Source of the DNA: Lutibacter sp. A80
GTDB taxonomy: Bacteria; Bacteroidota; Bacteroidia; Flavobacteriales; Flavobacteriaceae
Reading direction: 5' to 3'
DNA: 64,000 nt
NCBI RefSeq assembly: GCF_022429645.1
Contig: NZ_CP092480.1
Span: forward strand, 3,702,501-3,766,500
The notes beneath the pieces are model-generated. The model made no database searches and was not told the origin of the DNA. It saw only the letters and a program-made list of their open reading frames with translations. The translations under genes were made by a program, and so were the position numbers. Positions 1 through 8,800 of this stretch are shown here, piece by piece (the first letter of the stretch is position 1; every line of letters starts with the position of its first letter).

Positions 1-1
1 T

Positions 2-2317
2 GAAATGCCTGTTACCGTTAAAGAAGATACTATAACCTACAATACAAATAAATTTGTAACAGGCGAAGAACGTAAACTAAAAAATGTACTTAAAAAATTG
101 CCAGGAGTTGAGGTAGATAAAAATGGAGGTGTAACGGTACAAGGTAAAAAAGTAACTACCTTATTGGTAGAAGGTAAAAAGTTTTTTGGTGGTGGTTCAA
201 AATTGGCAGTTGAAAATATACCTGCAAATGCTGTTGATAAAATACAAGTTATAGATAATTACAACGAAATTGCTTTTTTAAAAAATGTATCTGATACAGA
301 CGAAATGGCAATGAACATTCTATTAAAAGAAGATAAAAAACAATTTGCCTTTGGAGATATAGAGGCGGGTAAAGGAAATAAAGATTTTTATAGAACGCAC
401 AGTAATTTATTTTATTACAGCCCAAAAACCAACATAAATTTTATAGGAAATATAAACAATACTGGCGAAAAAACTTTTACGTTTAGAGATTATATGAGTT
501 TTCAAGGAGGTATTAGTGCCGCTTTAAAAGGAGATGGTTCCATTTACAATGTTTCAAGAAGCGATTTTGCTAACTTTATGGAAACACAAGATTTGGTAAC
601 TAGCTCCAACAAATTTGGAGCTTTAAATATTACTAATGTTGTAAATAGTAAATTAGATATTTCTGGCTATGCAATTTTTTCACATTCAAAAAATAAAACG
701 TTAACAGAAAATATAAATCAATATACTGCATTTACTGAAGAAAAAGAAAACACTTCAAACAGTAGAAATATTTTAGGGATTGGGAAATTTAATATAGAAT
801 ATGCACCTACTACAAACCAACAATGGTATTTTAAAACGCAATTTAAAAAAACCGATAATTTAAAAAGTAATAATATTATTTCACGTATTGAAAATGAAGA
901 CAGATCTATATTTTCAGAAAATAATGCGGAAGCAATTTATTTAAATCAGAATATTGAATGGCATCAAAAAATGTCGAATAAACATACGTTTTCTTTTGCT
1001 GCAGATGTTACTTTCGATAAAAATAACCCAAGCACACTATGGGGAACAAACAATGCTATTTTACAAGGTTTAATTCCTGTTGAGGAGTCAGGAAATTATA
1101 GTATAAATCAACATAAAGAAATACAAAACACTACAATACATAGTGTTTTTAAACATTATTGGGTGTTAAATAATTTTAACCATATTTATACAACTTTAGG
1201 TAATAAATATAGCAACGAAGCCTTTTTTACAGAAGATAGTCAGAAATTGCAAGATGGAACTACAAATAATTTTGCTTCCGCAGGTTTTGGAAACGATTTA
1301 GACTACAGGTTAAACGATTTATTTTTAGGCGTTCATTATAAATTTAAAACAGGTATTTTTGAATTAAAACAAGGTGCTTTTTTGCATAATTATAATTGGA
1401 ATTTAAAGCAGCAGCAAACTAAAAAAAATAATAAAATAGTAATGTTACCAGATTTTTCAGCAGAAATTAAGTTTAGTAATTCCAAAAAAATAAAAATAAA
1501 TTATCAGTTAAAAAGTGCTTTTTCAGATGCTTCAAAATTGGCAAATCGGTTTTATTTACAGTCGTATAATTCGGTGTACAAAGGAAACGAACATTTAGAG
1601 AATGAGTTGTATCATACTGCAAGAATGTATTACAGCCGTTTTAGTTTGTACCGAGGTTTAATGTTGTTTGGAGGAATAAATTATACTAAAAAAGTTAAAG
1701 GACTTCAAAATGCAGTACAATTTAACGAAACCGATCAATATATTTCTCCAATAATGGTAGATAATGCATCAGAAAATTGGTCTTTTAATTTAAATATTGA
1801 TAAAAAAATAAAGAAATTCAAGTATGGCTTGGATACACGAATTTTAACTTCCAAATATCTACAAAATATAAATGAGGCTTTTGTAACCAATAAAAGTAAC
1901 AATTATAGTTATACCCTTTCCGTAAAAACTTTGTTTGATAAATTTCCAACTATAGAAGCTGGTTTTGAGCAAAGTATTGGTAATTATACTTCTAGTAATT
2001 CAACTTCAAAATTTATTACGAACCAACCATACTTAAATATTGATTACGACTTTTTAGAAGGATTTATTTTTTCTTTTGAATACGAAAATTACAATTATGA
2101 AAACAAAACATTTAATCAAAAAAACACCTATCAACTTGCAAATGCAACACTTTCTTATAAAAATGAAGACAGTGCTTGGAGTTTTAAACTAGATGCTCAA
2201 AATTTATTTAATGTAAAATATAAACAACAAAATAGCTTTTCTTCGTATATAATTTCAGATTCTAAAACCTATATTTTACCAAGAATTGTAATGTTTTCTA
2301 TTGGGTATAATTTGTAG
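2..2317 (+). CDS. Outer-membrane beta-barrel protein, TonB-dependent-receptor-like (5' truncated by window edge)
   Basis: The frame is open to the window edge, so the protein starts upstream; the first Met visible (nt 5) is internal. The visible part begins with a plug-like segment (LKKLPGVEVDKNGGVTVQGK, then a VDKIQVIDNYNE stretch), followed by about 600 residues rich in alternating aromatic/polar strands and ending in a short aromatic-rich strand (FSIGYNL), as in outer-membrane barrels. This matches the outer membrane beta-barrel family of Bacteroidota, which normally carries an N-terminal carboxypeptidase-like regulatory domain, here off the window. The substrate cannot be told from sequence. 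The gene is followed by a 700-nt repeat-rich gap rather than a SusD partner. Confidence 0.85.
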   Translation, partial: EMPVTVKEDTITYNTNKFVTGEERKLKNVLKKLPGVEVDKNGGVTVQGKKVTTLLVEGKKFFGGGSKLAVENIPANAVDKIQVIDNYNEIAFLKNVSDTDEMAMNILLKEDKKQFAFGDIEAGKGNKDFYRTHSNLFYYSPKTNINFIGNINNTGEKTFTFRDYMSFQGGISAALKGDGSIYNVSRSDFANFMETQDLVTSSNKFGALNITNVVNSKLDISGYAIFSHSKNKTLTENINQYTAFTEEKENTSNSRNILGIGKFNIEYAPTTNQQWYFKTQFKKTDNLKSNNIISRIENEDRSIFSENNAEAIYLNQNIEWHQKMSNKHTFSFAADVTFDKNNPSTLWGTNNAILQGLIPVEESGNYSINQHKEIQNTTIHSVFKHYWVLNNFNHIYTTLGNKYSNEAFFTEDSQKLQDGTTNNFASAGFGNDLDYRLNDLFLGVHYKFKTGIFELKQGAFLHNYNWNLKQQQTKKNNKIVMLPDFSAEIKFSNSKKIKINYQLKSAFSDASKLANRFYLQSYNSVYKGNEHLENELYHTARMYYSRFSLYRGLMLFGGINYTKKVKGLQNAVQFNETDQYISPIMVDNASENWSFNLNIDKKIKKFKYGLDTRILTSKYLQNINEAFVTNKSNNYSYTLSVKTLFDKFPTIEAGFEQSIGNYTSSNSTSKFITNQPYLNIDYDFLEGFIFSFEYENYNYENKTFNQKNTYQLANATLSYKNEDSAWSFKLDAQNLFNVKYKQQNSFSSYIISDSKTYILPRIVMFSIGYNL

Positions 2318-2414
2318 TAGTAATTATGTCTAGTTTGTCAAACTGAGCTTGTCGAAGTTGGTTTATTAGTTAGTTAATCTATTTCGAAAAGCTTAATATG
2401 ACGTTTCCGTCAAC

Positions 2415-2502
2415 CTGAACTTGATTGAGGTTCTCATATAAATTAGTGGCACTTATGATGCGATTCTGAAATCGAAGATTCAGCGTAGCTAATCAAGTTC
2501 AG
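2415..2502. repeat. Perfect 12-bp inverted repeat, dispersed-repeat type
   Basis: Arms CTGAACTTGATT (2415-2426) and AATCAAGTTCAG (2491-2502) are exact reverse complements. The spacer carries a second small hairpin, CGATT-CTGA-AATCG (2461-2474). The words (ctgaacttgatt, ggttctcat) resemble the intergenic repeats often seen in Flavobacteriaceae; a related word, gtttgtcaaactgagcttgt, occurs 60 nt earlier (2333-2352). Confidence 0.6.
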
Positions 2503-2560
2503 AATGTAGTGTTTTTAAACATATTAATAACCTAAATTTATACTCTAACTCCTAATAAAA

Positions 2561-2607
2561 CTTACACTTTTGCAATTAAGTAAGGTTTTTTTCTACTTAA
2601 GTGTAAG
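2561..2607. repeat. 9-bp inverted repeat
   Basis: CTTACACTT (2561-2569) pairs with AAGTGTAAG (2599-2607). A nested 7-bp pair, ttaagta/tacttaa, lies inside. No T-tract follows, so it is not an obvious terminator. Confidence 0.45.
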
Positions 2608-2788
2608 GAATCCGTAAAATTTTGTTTTCTAGTGAAATAAAGCAATATTAACTTGCCAATTTTTTTTTTTTTTTTTATAAATTTAACTTGAAAAAGAGTA
2701 AAAGTTGTACTATGAAACATGTAAAACCAATAAAATTCTCATTTAAATTTTTCATTTCATTCAATACAGAAATTCCATTTTTATTGTC

Positions 2789-2808
2789 ATTCCTGCGAAA
2801 GCAGGAAT
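2789..2808. repeat. REP-like hairpin with GAAA loop
   Basis: ATTCCTGC-GAAA-GCAGGAAT forms a perfect 8-bp stem with a GNRA-type tetraloop, followed by ctcatc. The word 'tcattcctgcgaaagcagga' is a familiar dispersed intergenic palindrome in many bacteria. A related but shorter hairpin (tcccac-gaaagt-gtggga) occurs at 34223-34240. Confidence 0.65.
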
Positions 2809-2836
2809 CTCATCCTTATTATCTAAACAGAAAAAT

Positions 2837-2931
2837 CCTCTGTTTGTAAAATTTTAAGAACACAATACGCTAATAAAATGTTTAACCTAAAACCAACTAA
2901 CTATGACCTAGCTAATTAATACAAACAGAGG
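2837..2931. repeat. 95-bp element bounded by a perfect 12-bp inverted repeat
   Basis: CCTCTGTTTGTA (2837-2848) and TACAAACAGAGG (2920-2931) are exact reverse complements around 71 nt. The interior contains 'taacctaaaaccaactaac', reminiscent of the untranslated leader often found just before SusC-type genes, followed by ATG and an immediate stop. It could be a MITE-like remnant or a structured RNA; I cannot decide from one copy. Confidence 0.45.
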
Positions 2932-3012
2932 AAGTAAAACGAAAGTAATACTCCTCGAAGACATAACAAAATATTAAAGCGCAATTATGCGCTATTAACT
3001 AATTTAATTAAA

Positions 3013-3708
3013 ATGGAAAAAATAACTTTCACAATTATTATACTAATTATTTTATTATCTTGTAGTAATGATGATAATCAAATTGAATTAAAGAGTTTCA
3101 ATTTAGAAGAAAAAATAGAATTAAAAAAATCAACTGATTTTGTTACGCCCTTTTTTCAAAATTTAGGTGCTACCGAAATTATAGTAACAAAAAATACTAT
3201 GGGAACTAATTATAAAGCATCCTCAAAAAAGCAATTTAAATTCAATGGGGAATTTCATTCTTTATCTGATTTTACAGTTATATTTAAGGATGGTTATATA
3301 GTTTTGGAAAGAGATGAAAGATATAAGATATCATTGAACGATAATAATATAGCATATATTGTAACTCCAGAATTTTCAGGATATATAAACCAATCAAATG
3401 AAATAAAGTCATTAAAAAACATTAAGACATTTATTTTATTAACTTTTTTGAAAGAAATTACATCGAATAATTCTAAAAAAATTAATTTAGAATTATCTTT
3501 AGCGAATAAAACAGCTTCTTGCGGTTATTGGAATACTTATTATAGTATAGGAGTTGGTTTGACCGAACCTGCTGCTCAAGCAGATTTAGAATATGAAGTA
3601 CAGGATGCTATTAATAGTGGGGATGCTAATGGTTGTGAAAAAATTGGAGAACCTTCAGCAATTCCATTTTCGGGTGGTACAGTTTGGGCTCAAGCTTGGT
3701 GTTGCTAA
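3013..3708 (+). CDS. Putative lipoprotein of unknown function
   Basis: 231 residues. It starts with a short hydrophobic segment ending in a lipobox (residues 13-17, LLSC) followed by SNDD, so it is probably a lipid-anchored envelope protein; the acidic residues after Cys suit the surface-export signal described in Bacteroidota, which is inference. The middle is beta-rich. The last ~60 residues carry four more cysteines (CGYW, GCEK and a terminal CC), an unusual pattern for a periplasmic protein and suggestive of disulfides or metal binding. I recognise no family. A small membrane-protein gene follows 32 nt downstream on the same strand. Confidence 0.65.
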   Translation: MEKITFTIIILIILLSCSNDDNQIELKSFNLEEKIELKKSTDFVTPFFQNLGATEIIVTKNTMGTNYKASSKKQFKFNGEFHSLSDFTVIFKDGYIVLERDERYKISLNDNNIAYIVTPEFSGYINQSNEIKSLKNIKTFILLTFLKEITSNNSKKINLELSLANKTASCGYWNTYYSIGVGLTEPAAQADLEYEVQDAINSGDANGCEKIGEPSAIPFSGGTVWAQAWCC

Positions 3709-3740
3709 TAATATTAACCTAAATTTTAATATAAAAAATT

Positions 3741-3980
3741 ATGAATTCAATACTATTAATGATTGGTCCATTTGAAATAATAGCAGTGTTGGCTGTTATT
3801 GTTTCATTGTTTTTCAGTTCACTTTATTTGGTTTCCAGACACGAAAAAGGTAGAAATTACTTTATTTGGCTGCTTTTAATAATCTTTTTACCAATATTAG
3901 GTTCTGTCTGTTATTTGGTAAAACATTTAGCAAACTTACCTAGTCAGAAAAGAGATGAGCATGCAAATAATGTTCTATAA
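3741..3980 (+). CDS. Small membrane protein with PLDc_N-like domain
   Basis: 79 residues with two hydrophobic helices (about 10-32 and 42-61). The second contains W-x3-I-I-F-L-P-I-L-G-S-V-C-Y-L, which matches the phospholipase D-nuclease N-terminal (PLDc_N) membrane module that occurs alone in many small Gram-negative inner-membrane proteins. No catalytic residues are present. The function is unknown; it may be co-transcribed with the preceding lipoprotein, and a strong hairpin terminator follows at 4041. Confidence 0.6.
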   Translation: MNSILLMIGPFEIIAVLAVIVSLFFSSLYLVSRHEKGRNYFIWLLLIIFLPILGSVCYLVKHLANLPSQKRDEHANNVL

Positions 3981-4040
3981 TAACTAAGCATTCTATTTTC
4001 TAATAAGTTAAATTCGGTAAATAAATATGATTTGATTTAA

Positions 4041-4066
4041 TATAGGGAGCTTTTAAGCTCCCTATA
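4041..4066. terminator. Bidirectional intrinsic terminator
   Basis: tatagggagc-ttttaa-gctccctata is a perfect stem flanked by T-rich (plus) and A-rich sequence. It sits between the converging 3741-3980 gene and the minus-strand aspS-tail/monooxygenase unit, and may have been the original aspS terminator. Confidence 0.8.
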
Positions 4067-4076
4067 TAATTTTTAA

Positions 4077-4206
4077 TTATCTAATAACCCTCACATTCTG
4101 TTTTTCAACTTTTTTATCTGATAACATAGAAGGAGCTCCAAAAAGTAAATCGTCACTGGTTCCAGTTTTAGGGAATGTCATCACTTCTTTTATAGACATT
4201 TTTTTC
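4077..4206 (-). pseudogene. Orphan second copy of the aspS 3' end
   Basis: On the minus strand this stretch reads as the last ~41 codons of AspRS (…SIKEVMTFPKTGTSDDLLF… to RVIR and a stop), aligning without gaps to the end of the intact gatB-aspS gene (5842-5971). By hand count roughly 21 of 129 nt differ (about 84% identity), yet only about 6 of 41 residues change. The frame is intact but has no start or synthetase body. Homology stops abruptly near 4206. The preceding monooxygenase reads into it in another frame and ends inside it at 4168. The excess of silent changes suggests it diverged as part of a working aspS, not as junk. Confidence 0.85.
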
Positions 4207-5634
4207 GCACCGCCCTCTAGGTTCATTTCCTTTATGAAGCACTATATCTGAATGTAAAAATTGTGCTGCTTTGGCAGAATCTTTCACTTTTATAGCACTA
4301 CGTTTTAGCATTTCTTCTTCAAAATTTTGTAAAACACTTTTTCTAATTCCAATTTCTTTCCAATTTATATAAGGGCTGCAACCAGTAGTTATGTTTCTTG
4401 CCAAACTTAAAGCATCTAACAGAGCCTGATTGGCTCCTTGTCCTTTAAACGGACTCATTGGGTGGGCTGCATCTCCAATTAATGTTATAGGTCCTGATTT
4501 TTCTAATAGCTCTGGTTTCAATAATTCTCTATCGTAAACAGGGTAACCAGAAATTTGAGTTTCTAAAGTAGCTGTTACTAGTTCAGGAATAGGCGTGTGC
4601 CATTGTGTTCTTTTACATGCTTCTTTTTTTAATGCAGAAGGGCCTAATGCACTTAACTTTATTGCTTTTGATTCTGAAATTGGAAAACTTAATTGCCACA
4701 TTAAAGTGTTTGAAGTAAAAGGCATTACGTAAATGCGTTCGTTTCCATTGGCTGTTTGAAAAACTGTTTTGCAATCTAGCAATTCACTTTTAATTGTTTC
4801 AATATTTTTTAAAGGACAAATACCTAATATTACAATACAACCTAAATAACGAAGTGGCATTGTTTCTTCATCAAATAAAAATTTGCGGACAGTACTTCGA
4901 ATACCATCAGCACCAACAATTAAATCTGCTTTGGTATTTTTAATAGAGTCATTAACTTTAAAGCTTAAATCTATAGAATTATCGCTATTGTTTTTTAATG
5001 CAATAAGTTGATGATTCCATTGTACTGAGTTATTGTTAAGTTGATTCAGTAAATTTAAACGAAGCGATTGTCTTGCAATATGTATATTAGTGCGTTTTGG
5101 AGTTGTTTTAGAATTTTCGTGCAACCATTTTCGCATACCCCATTCACCAATTATAGTTCCAGTTGTGGTATGTACAATGTGCCGTGTAGAAACCACACCT
5201 TCTTTTAGAGAGAAAAGTCCAAAACCATCAATTGCTTTGCTTGCTTGTTGTAATGTGAGTCCATACCCTTGAGATCTAGCATTAAAATCACTATCGCGCT
5301 CATATAGTGTAAATGGAATGCCTCTATGTTGACAGGCAACTGCTAATGCTACACCTCCAATACCTGCGCCTATTATTGCAATATGCGGATAAGTATCTGT
5401 TTTAGGAATTGTAGTTTCTGTGGCTGTAACTAAACCAGATCCACCACACTTTGAGCAAACTTCTAAGTGACCTCGAGGGCGTTTAGGAGGTGTTTTGTTT
5501 GTACTCGATTTATTAAATGTATCTAATGCTTTTTGATAATTTAGTAGTGCTTTTTTACGAATTCTTCGCCTTTTTTTTCCTTGACCTTTACAGGTATTAC
5601 AAATTTTCCAGTTGTCTTTTTTTGTAGTAGTCAT
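4168..5634 (-). CDS. FAD-dependent monooxygenase with N-terminal DnaJ-type zinc-finger motifs
   Basis: 488 residues. The first ~70 carry two CxxCxGxG motifs (CNTCKGQG near 13, CSKCGGSG near 61) separated by a basic stretch, like half of a DnaJ zinc finger. Then comes a flavoprotein hydroxylase fold: dinucleotide motif IGAGIGGVALA (about 88), the DG motif VGADGIRS, and the second FAD motif LIGDAAHPMSPFKGQG near 390. This is the family of TetX and salicylate/zeaxanthin-type monooxygenases; the substrate is unknown. The last 13 codons run out of frame through an orphan aspS 3' end, so the C-terminus is chimeric and the native end is probably lost. It lies 208 nt beyond aspS, past a terminator. 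Confidence 0.85.
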   Translation of the reverse strand: MTTTKKDNWKICNTCKGQGKKRRRIRKKALLNYQKALDTFNKSSTNKTPPKRPRGHLEVCSKCGGSGLVTATETTIPKTDTYPHIAIIGAGIGGVALAVACQHRGIPFTLYERDSDFNARSQGYGLTLQQASKAIDGFGLFSLKEGVVSTRHIVHTTTGTIIGEWGMRKWLHENSKTTPKRTNIHIARQSLRLNLLNQLNNNSVQWNHQLIALKNNSDNSIDLSFKVNDSIKNTKADLIVGADGIRSTVRKFLFDEETMPLRYLGCIVILGICPLKNIETIKSELLDCKTVFQTANGNERIYVMPFTSNTLMWQLSFPISESKAIKLSALGPSALKKEACKRTQWHTPIPELVTATLETQISGYPVYDRELLKPELLEKSGPITLIGDAAHPMSPFKGQGANQALLDALSLARNITTGCSPYINWKEIGIRKSVLQNFEEEMLKRSAIKVKDSAKAAQFLHSDIVLHKGNEPRGRCEKNVYKRSDDIP

Positions 5635-5758
5635 TTATAAGGAATCGTATTATAGCTTCTGTAAAAATACTAGATTTTTAGAAATTATGAATGTTTTAAA
5701 AGGCTATTAATTAATATGGTGAAATAAATCTTAAAAAGTAATTGCCATAAAAAATATA

Positions 5759-5793
5759 AACACCACTCATAAATTAGTTTATTGAGTGGTGTT
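5759..5793 (-). terminator. Terminator of gatB-aspS
   Basis: aacaccactca (5759-5769) pairs with tgagtggtgtt (5783-5793). Read on the minus strand the stem is followed by a T-rich tract. It lies about 50 nt after the aspS stop and separates it from the monooxygenase. Confidence 0.75.
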
Positions 5794-5841
5794 GAAATAT
5801 ATATTTAATGACTGTAATTAAACAGTTTTTTTAGAGTTAAA

Positions 5842-8800
5842 TTATTTTATAACCCTCACATTTTGCTCCTCAACTTTTTTATCAGATAATTTTGAAGGAG
5901 CTCCAAACAATAAATCGTCACTAGTTCCTGTTTTTGGAAATGCCATCACTTCTCTAATAGACGCTTTTTTCTCTAAAATCATCATTAAACGGTCAATTCC
6001 CCAAGCAATTCCTCCGTGTGGTGGTGCACCATATTGAAATGCTTTGTACATTGCTCCAACACTTTTTATCATTTCGTTTTTATTGTAACCCATATTTCTA
6101 TAAGTTGCTTCTAAAATCTCCGCTTTATGTGCACGAACTGATCCTCCACCAATTTCAAAACCATTTAAAATAAGGTCGTATTGTTGGGCGATAATTGTTC
6201 CAATTTCATCTTCTTTACCATTTAGATGCTTCTCTAAATCGTAAATAGCAGGCATTGAGAATGGGTTGTGTGTAAACGTCCATCTTCCTTCATCTGTTTT
6301 TTCAAACATTGGAAAATCAACTACCCAAGCCGGACGTAATTCTTTTGGGTTTATCAACCCTAAAATTTTACCCATTTCTTGTCTAACTGCATCTAATGCT
6401 TTGTTTGCAGTTTCGTAATCTGCGGCTGAGAAAAACACAATATCACCAACTTCTGCATTGGTTTCATTAATAATTCCGGCAGCAATTTCAGCACCTAAAA
6501 ACTTGATTATTGGCGATTGTAAGTCGTTTTCATTTACAATAATATAAGCCAATCCACCTAATCCATTTTGTTGTGCAATGGCAGTTAAGTTTTCAATTTG
6601 ACCTTTAGACATACGGCTGTTTCCTTGTTCTTTAGCAGAAACTTTAATACATTTTACAATACCGCCTTGTTCAATAGGTTTGCTAAATACTTGAAATGTA
6701 GTATCTTTTACAATACTTGTAATATCTTGCATTTTTAAGCCATAACGTAAATCTGGCCTATCACAACCATAATTGTCCATTGCTTCTTTGTAAGTCAATA
6801 CTTCAAACGGATGTAAAATCCATTTTTTACCATATATTTTCTTCACTATTTCATTAAACATTTTGGTGTTTAAATCAATAATTTGCTGCATACTTGCATA
6901 AGCCATCTCAATATCTAATTGGGTAAATTCTGGCTGACGGTCACCTCTAGAATCTTCATCTCTAAAACAACGCGCAATTTGGAAATATTTTTCGTAACCA
7001 CTAACCATTAGCATTTGTTTAAATTGCTGAGGTGCTTGTGGTAAGGTGTAAAAAGAACCAGGTTGTTTACGTGTCGGAACAATAAATTCTCTTGCTCCTT
7101 CATCGGTTCCAGCAGTTAAAATTGGTGTTTCAATTTCTAAAAATTCTTCTTCATCTAAAATATCGCGTAGTAATTTTATTACTTTATGACGGTTTACAAT
7201 AGCTTTTCTAACCGCATCATTTCTATGATCTAAAAATTTGTATTGAAAACGAACAGTTTCACTAGTTTTAGCAGCTCTTTTTATTTCAAAAGGCAATGTT
7301 TTAGATAAATTTAAAATATCTAATTCTGAAGTTTCTAACTCAATTTTTCCAGTTCTTAAACTCGCGTTATAATCGTCTTCATTACGTTGTACAACCGTAC
7401 CTGTAACCGAAATTACAGACTCTGGTTTTAACTTCACCAATTCATCTATATTTGGAAATGATTCACGACTTAAACGTACTTGAAAAATTTCTTGGCTAGA
7501 ATCTCGTAAATCAATAAACATTAATTCTCCGTGATCACGTACACTTGCAACCCAACCAGCTAGCGTAATTTTCTCTGAAATATTTTTTTCTGAAATTTCA
7601 GAAGCTTTATGTGTTCTATAATCATCTTTTATAATGATTGGAATATCAGGAAATGTATCTTCTTCAGCTTTCGCTTTTTGCTGTTCGTTTGTAGCTTTTA
7701 GCTGCTCACTTTCGGTTTTTGCTTTTTGACTTTTGGCTGAAAGTTTATCTAAAATTCCCTCTCTAATAACTTTTCCAGAAGCACCTTTTCCAATAATAGC
7801 AATTACTTTTCCTACTAAAATACCAGCTTTTCCTTGGTTTCCAGATTTAATATCATTTGCAATTGCTTTATTTTCAGTAATAACTTTAACAATAGCTTCT
7901 TCTATTTTTTCTTCTGAAATGGTATTTTCTTCAAAATACTTATTGTAATCAAAAGTTCTGTCTTTTAAATACTCCGTAATTCCGTTTTGAGCTAATACAG
8001 CAGTGATTTTTTCAGCTTTAAATAATTGAAAAATTTCTATTAAACTTTCAATATTATTTATAGCACTATAATCATCAGGTTTAATGTTGTTAACCAATGT
8101 TTTTGCAACAAAAGAAGGATCTTTTAATACCTTGTTTATGTCCATAAATACTTTAGAACGGACAGCATCTGCGGTAAAAAACTTTGCGTCTTGCGGTAAA
8201 ACACCACCTTTAATTAAAACTGTTTCAACTGCAAAAGGCAATGCGCTAGCATCTACAGTAATTGCTTTAATTTCATTTTTAATACTTACAAAAGGTAAAT
8301 CTGGTTCAGAAATAAAGCGATAATCTGCTTCAAATTCTTTTTTACGCATTGTTTTGGTTTGCTTTAAGTCTGCATCCCAAAGTACCGTTGTTTGATCTGG
8401 TCTAAACTCTTTATGTTCAACGTAATAGTTGAGTTGTTTTTCAATTTCTTCCTTTAAGGCATCTACCATAAACTTAAACGAATTTAAGTTTTTGATTTCA
8501 GTTCTTGGATTTAAATCGTAGGTTCTTCGTTTACGTAAAGACACAGAAACATCAGATTTAAATTCACCTTTTTCTAAGTTTGCTTCAGAAATTCCTAAGT
8601 TTTGAACAATACGTTGAATGTATTGCGCGTAGGTTGAAGCGTCTTCAATATTTCTTATACAAGGCTCTGTAACAATTTCTATTAAAGGAACGCCGGCTTT
8701 GTTAAAATCTACCAATGAAACTTTTTTCTCGTGCACTAATTTTGCAGCATCTTCCTCAATATGTACTTGCGTTAAATTTACAGTAAACTGAGAGCCATCA

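Larger units (their letters stand above)
2318..3012. other. Repeat-rich intergenic region without a convincing gene
   Basis: About 700 nt with no credible coding frame. It holds at least four separate inverted-repeat structures (2415-2502, 2561-2607, 2789-2808, 2837-2931), a short hairpin at 2978-2993 and a run of 18 T near 2661-2678. The density of palindromes suggests a landing site for dispersed repeats downstream of the receptor gene. Confidence 0.7.

Noticed and set aside
3593..3775. 60-codon frame overlapping the lipoprotein end
   Set aside because: It overlaps the lipoprotein in another frame and has no signal or family; the lipoprotein frame is better supported.
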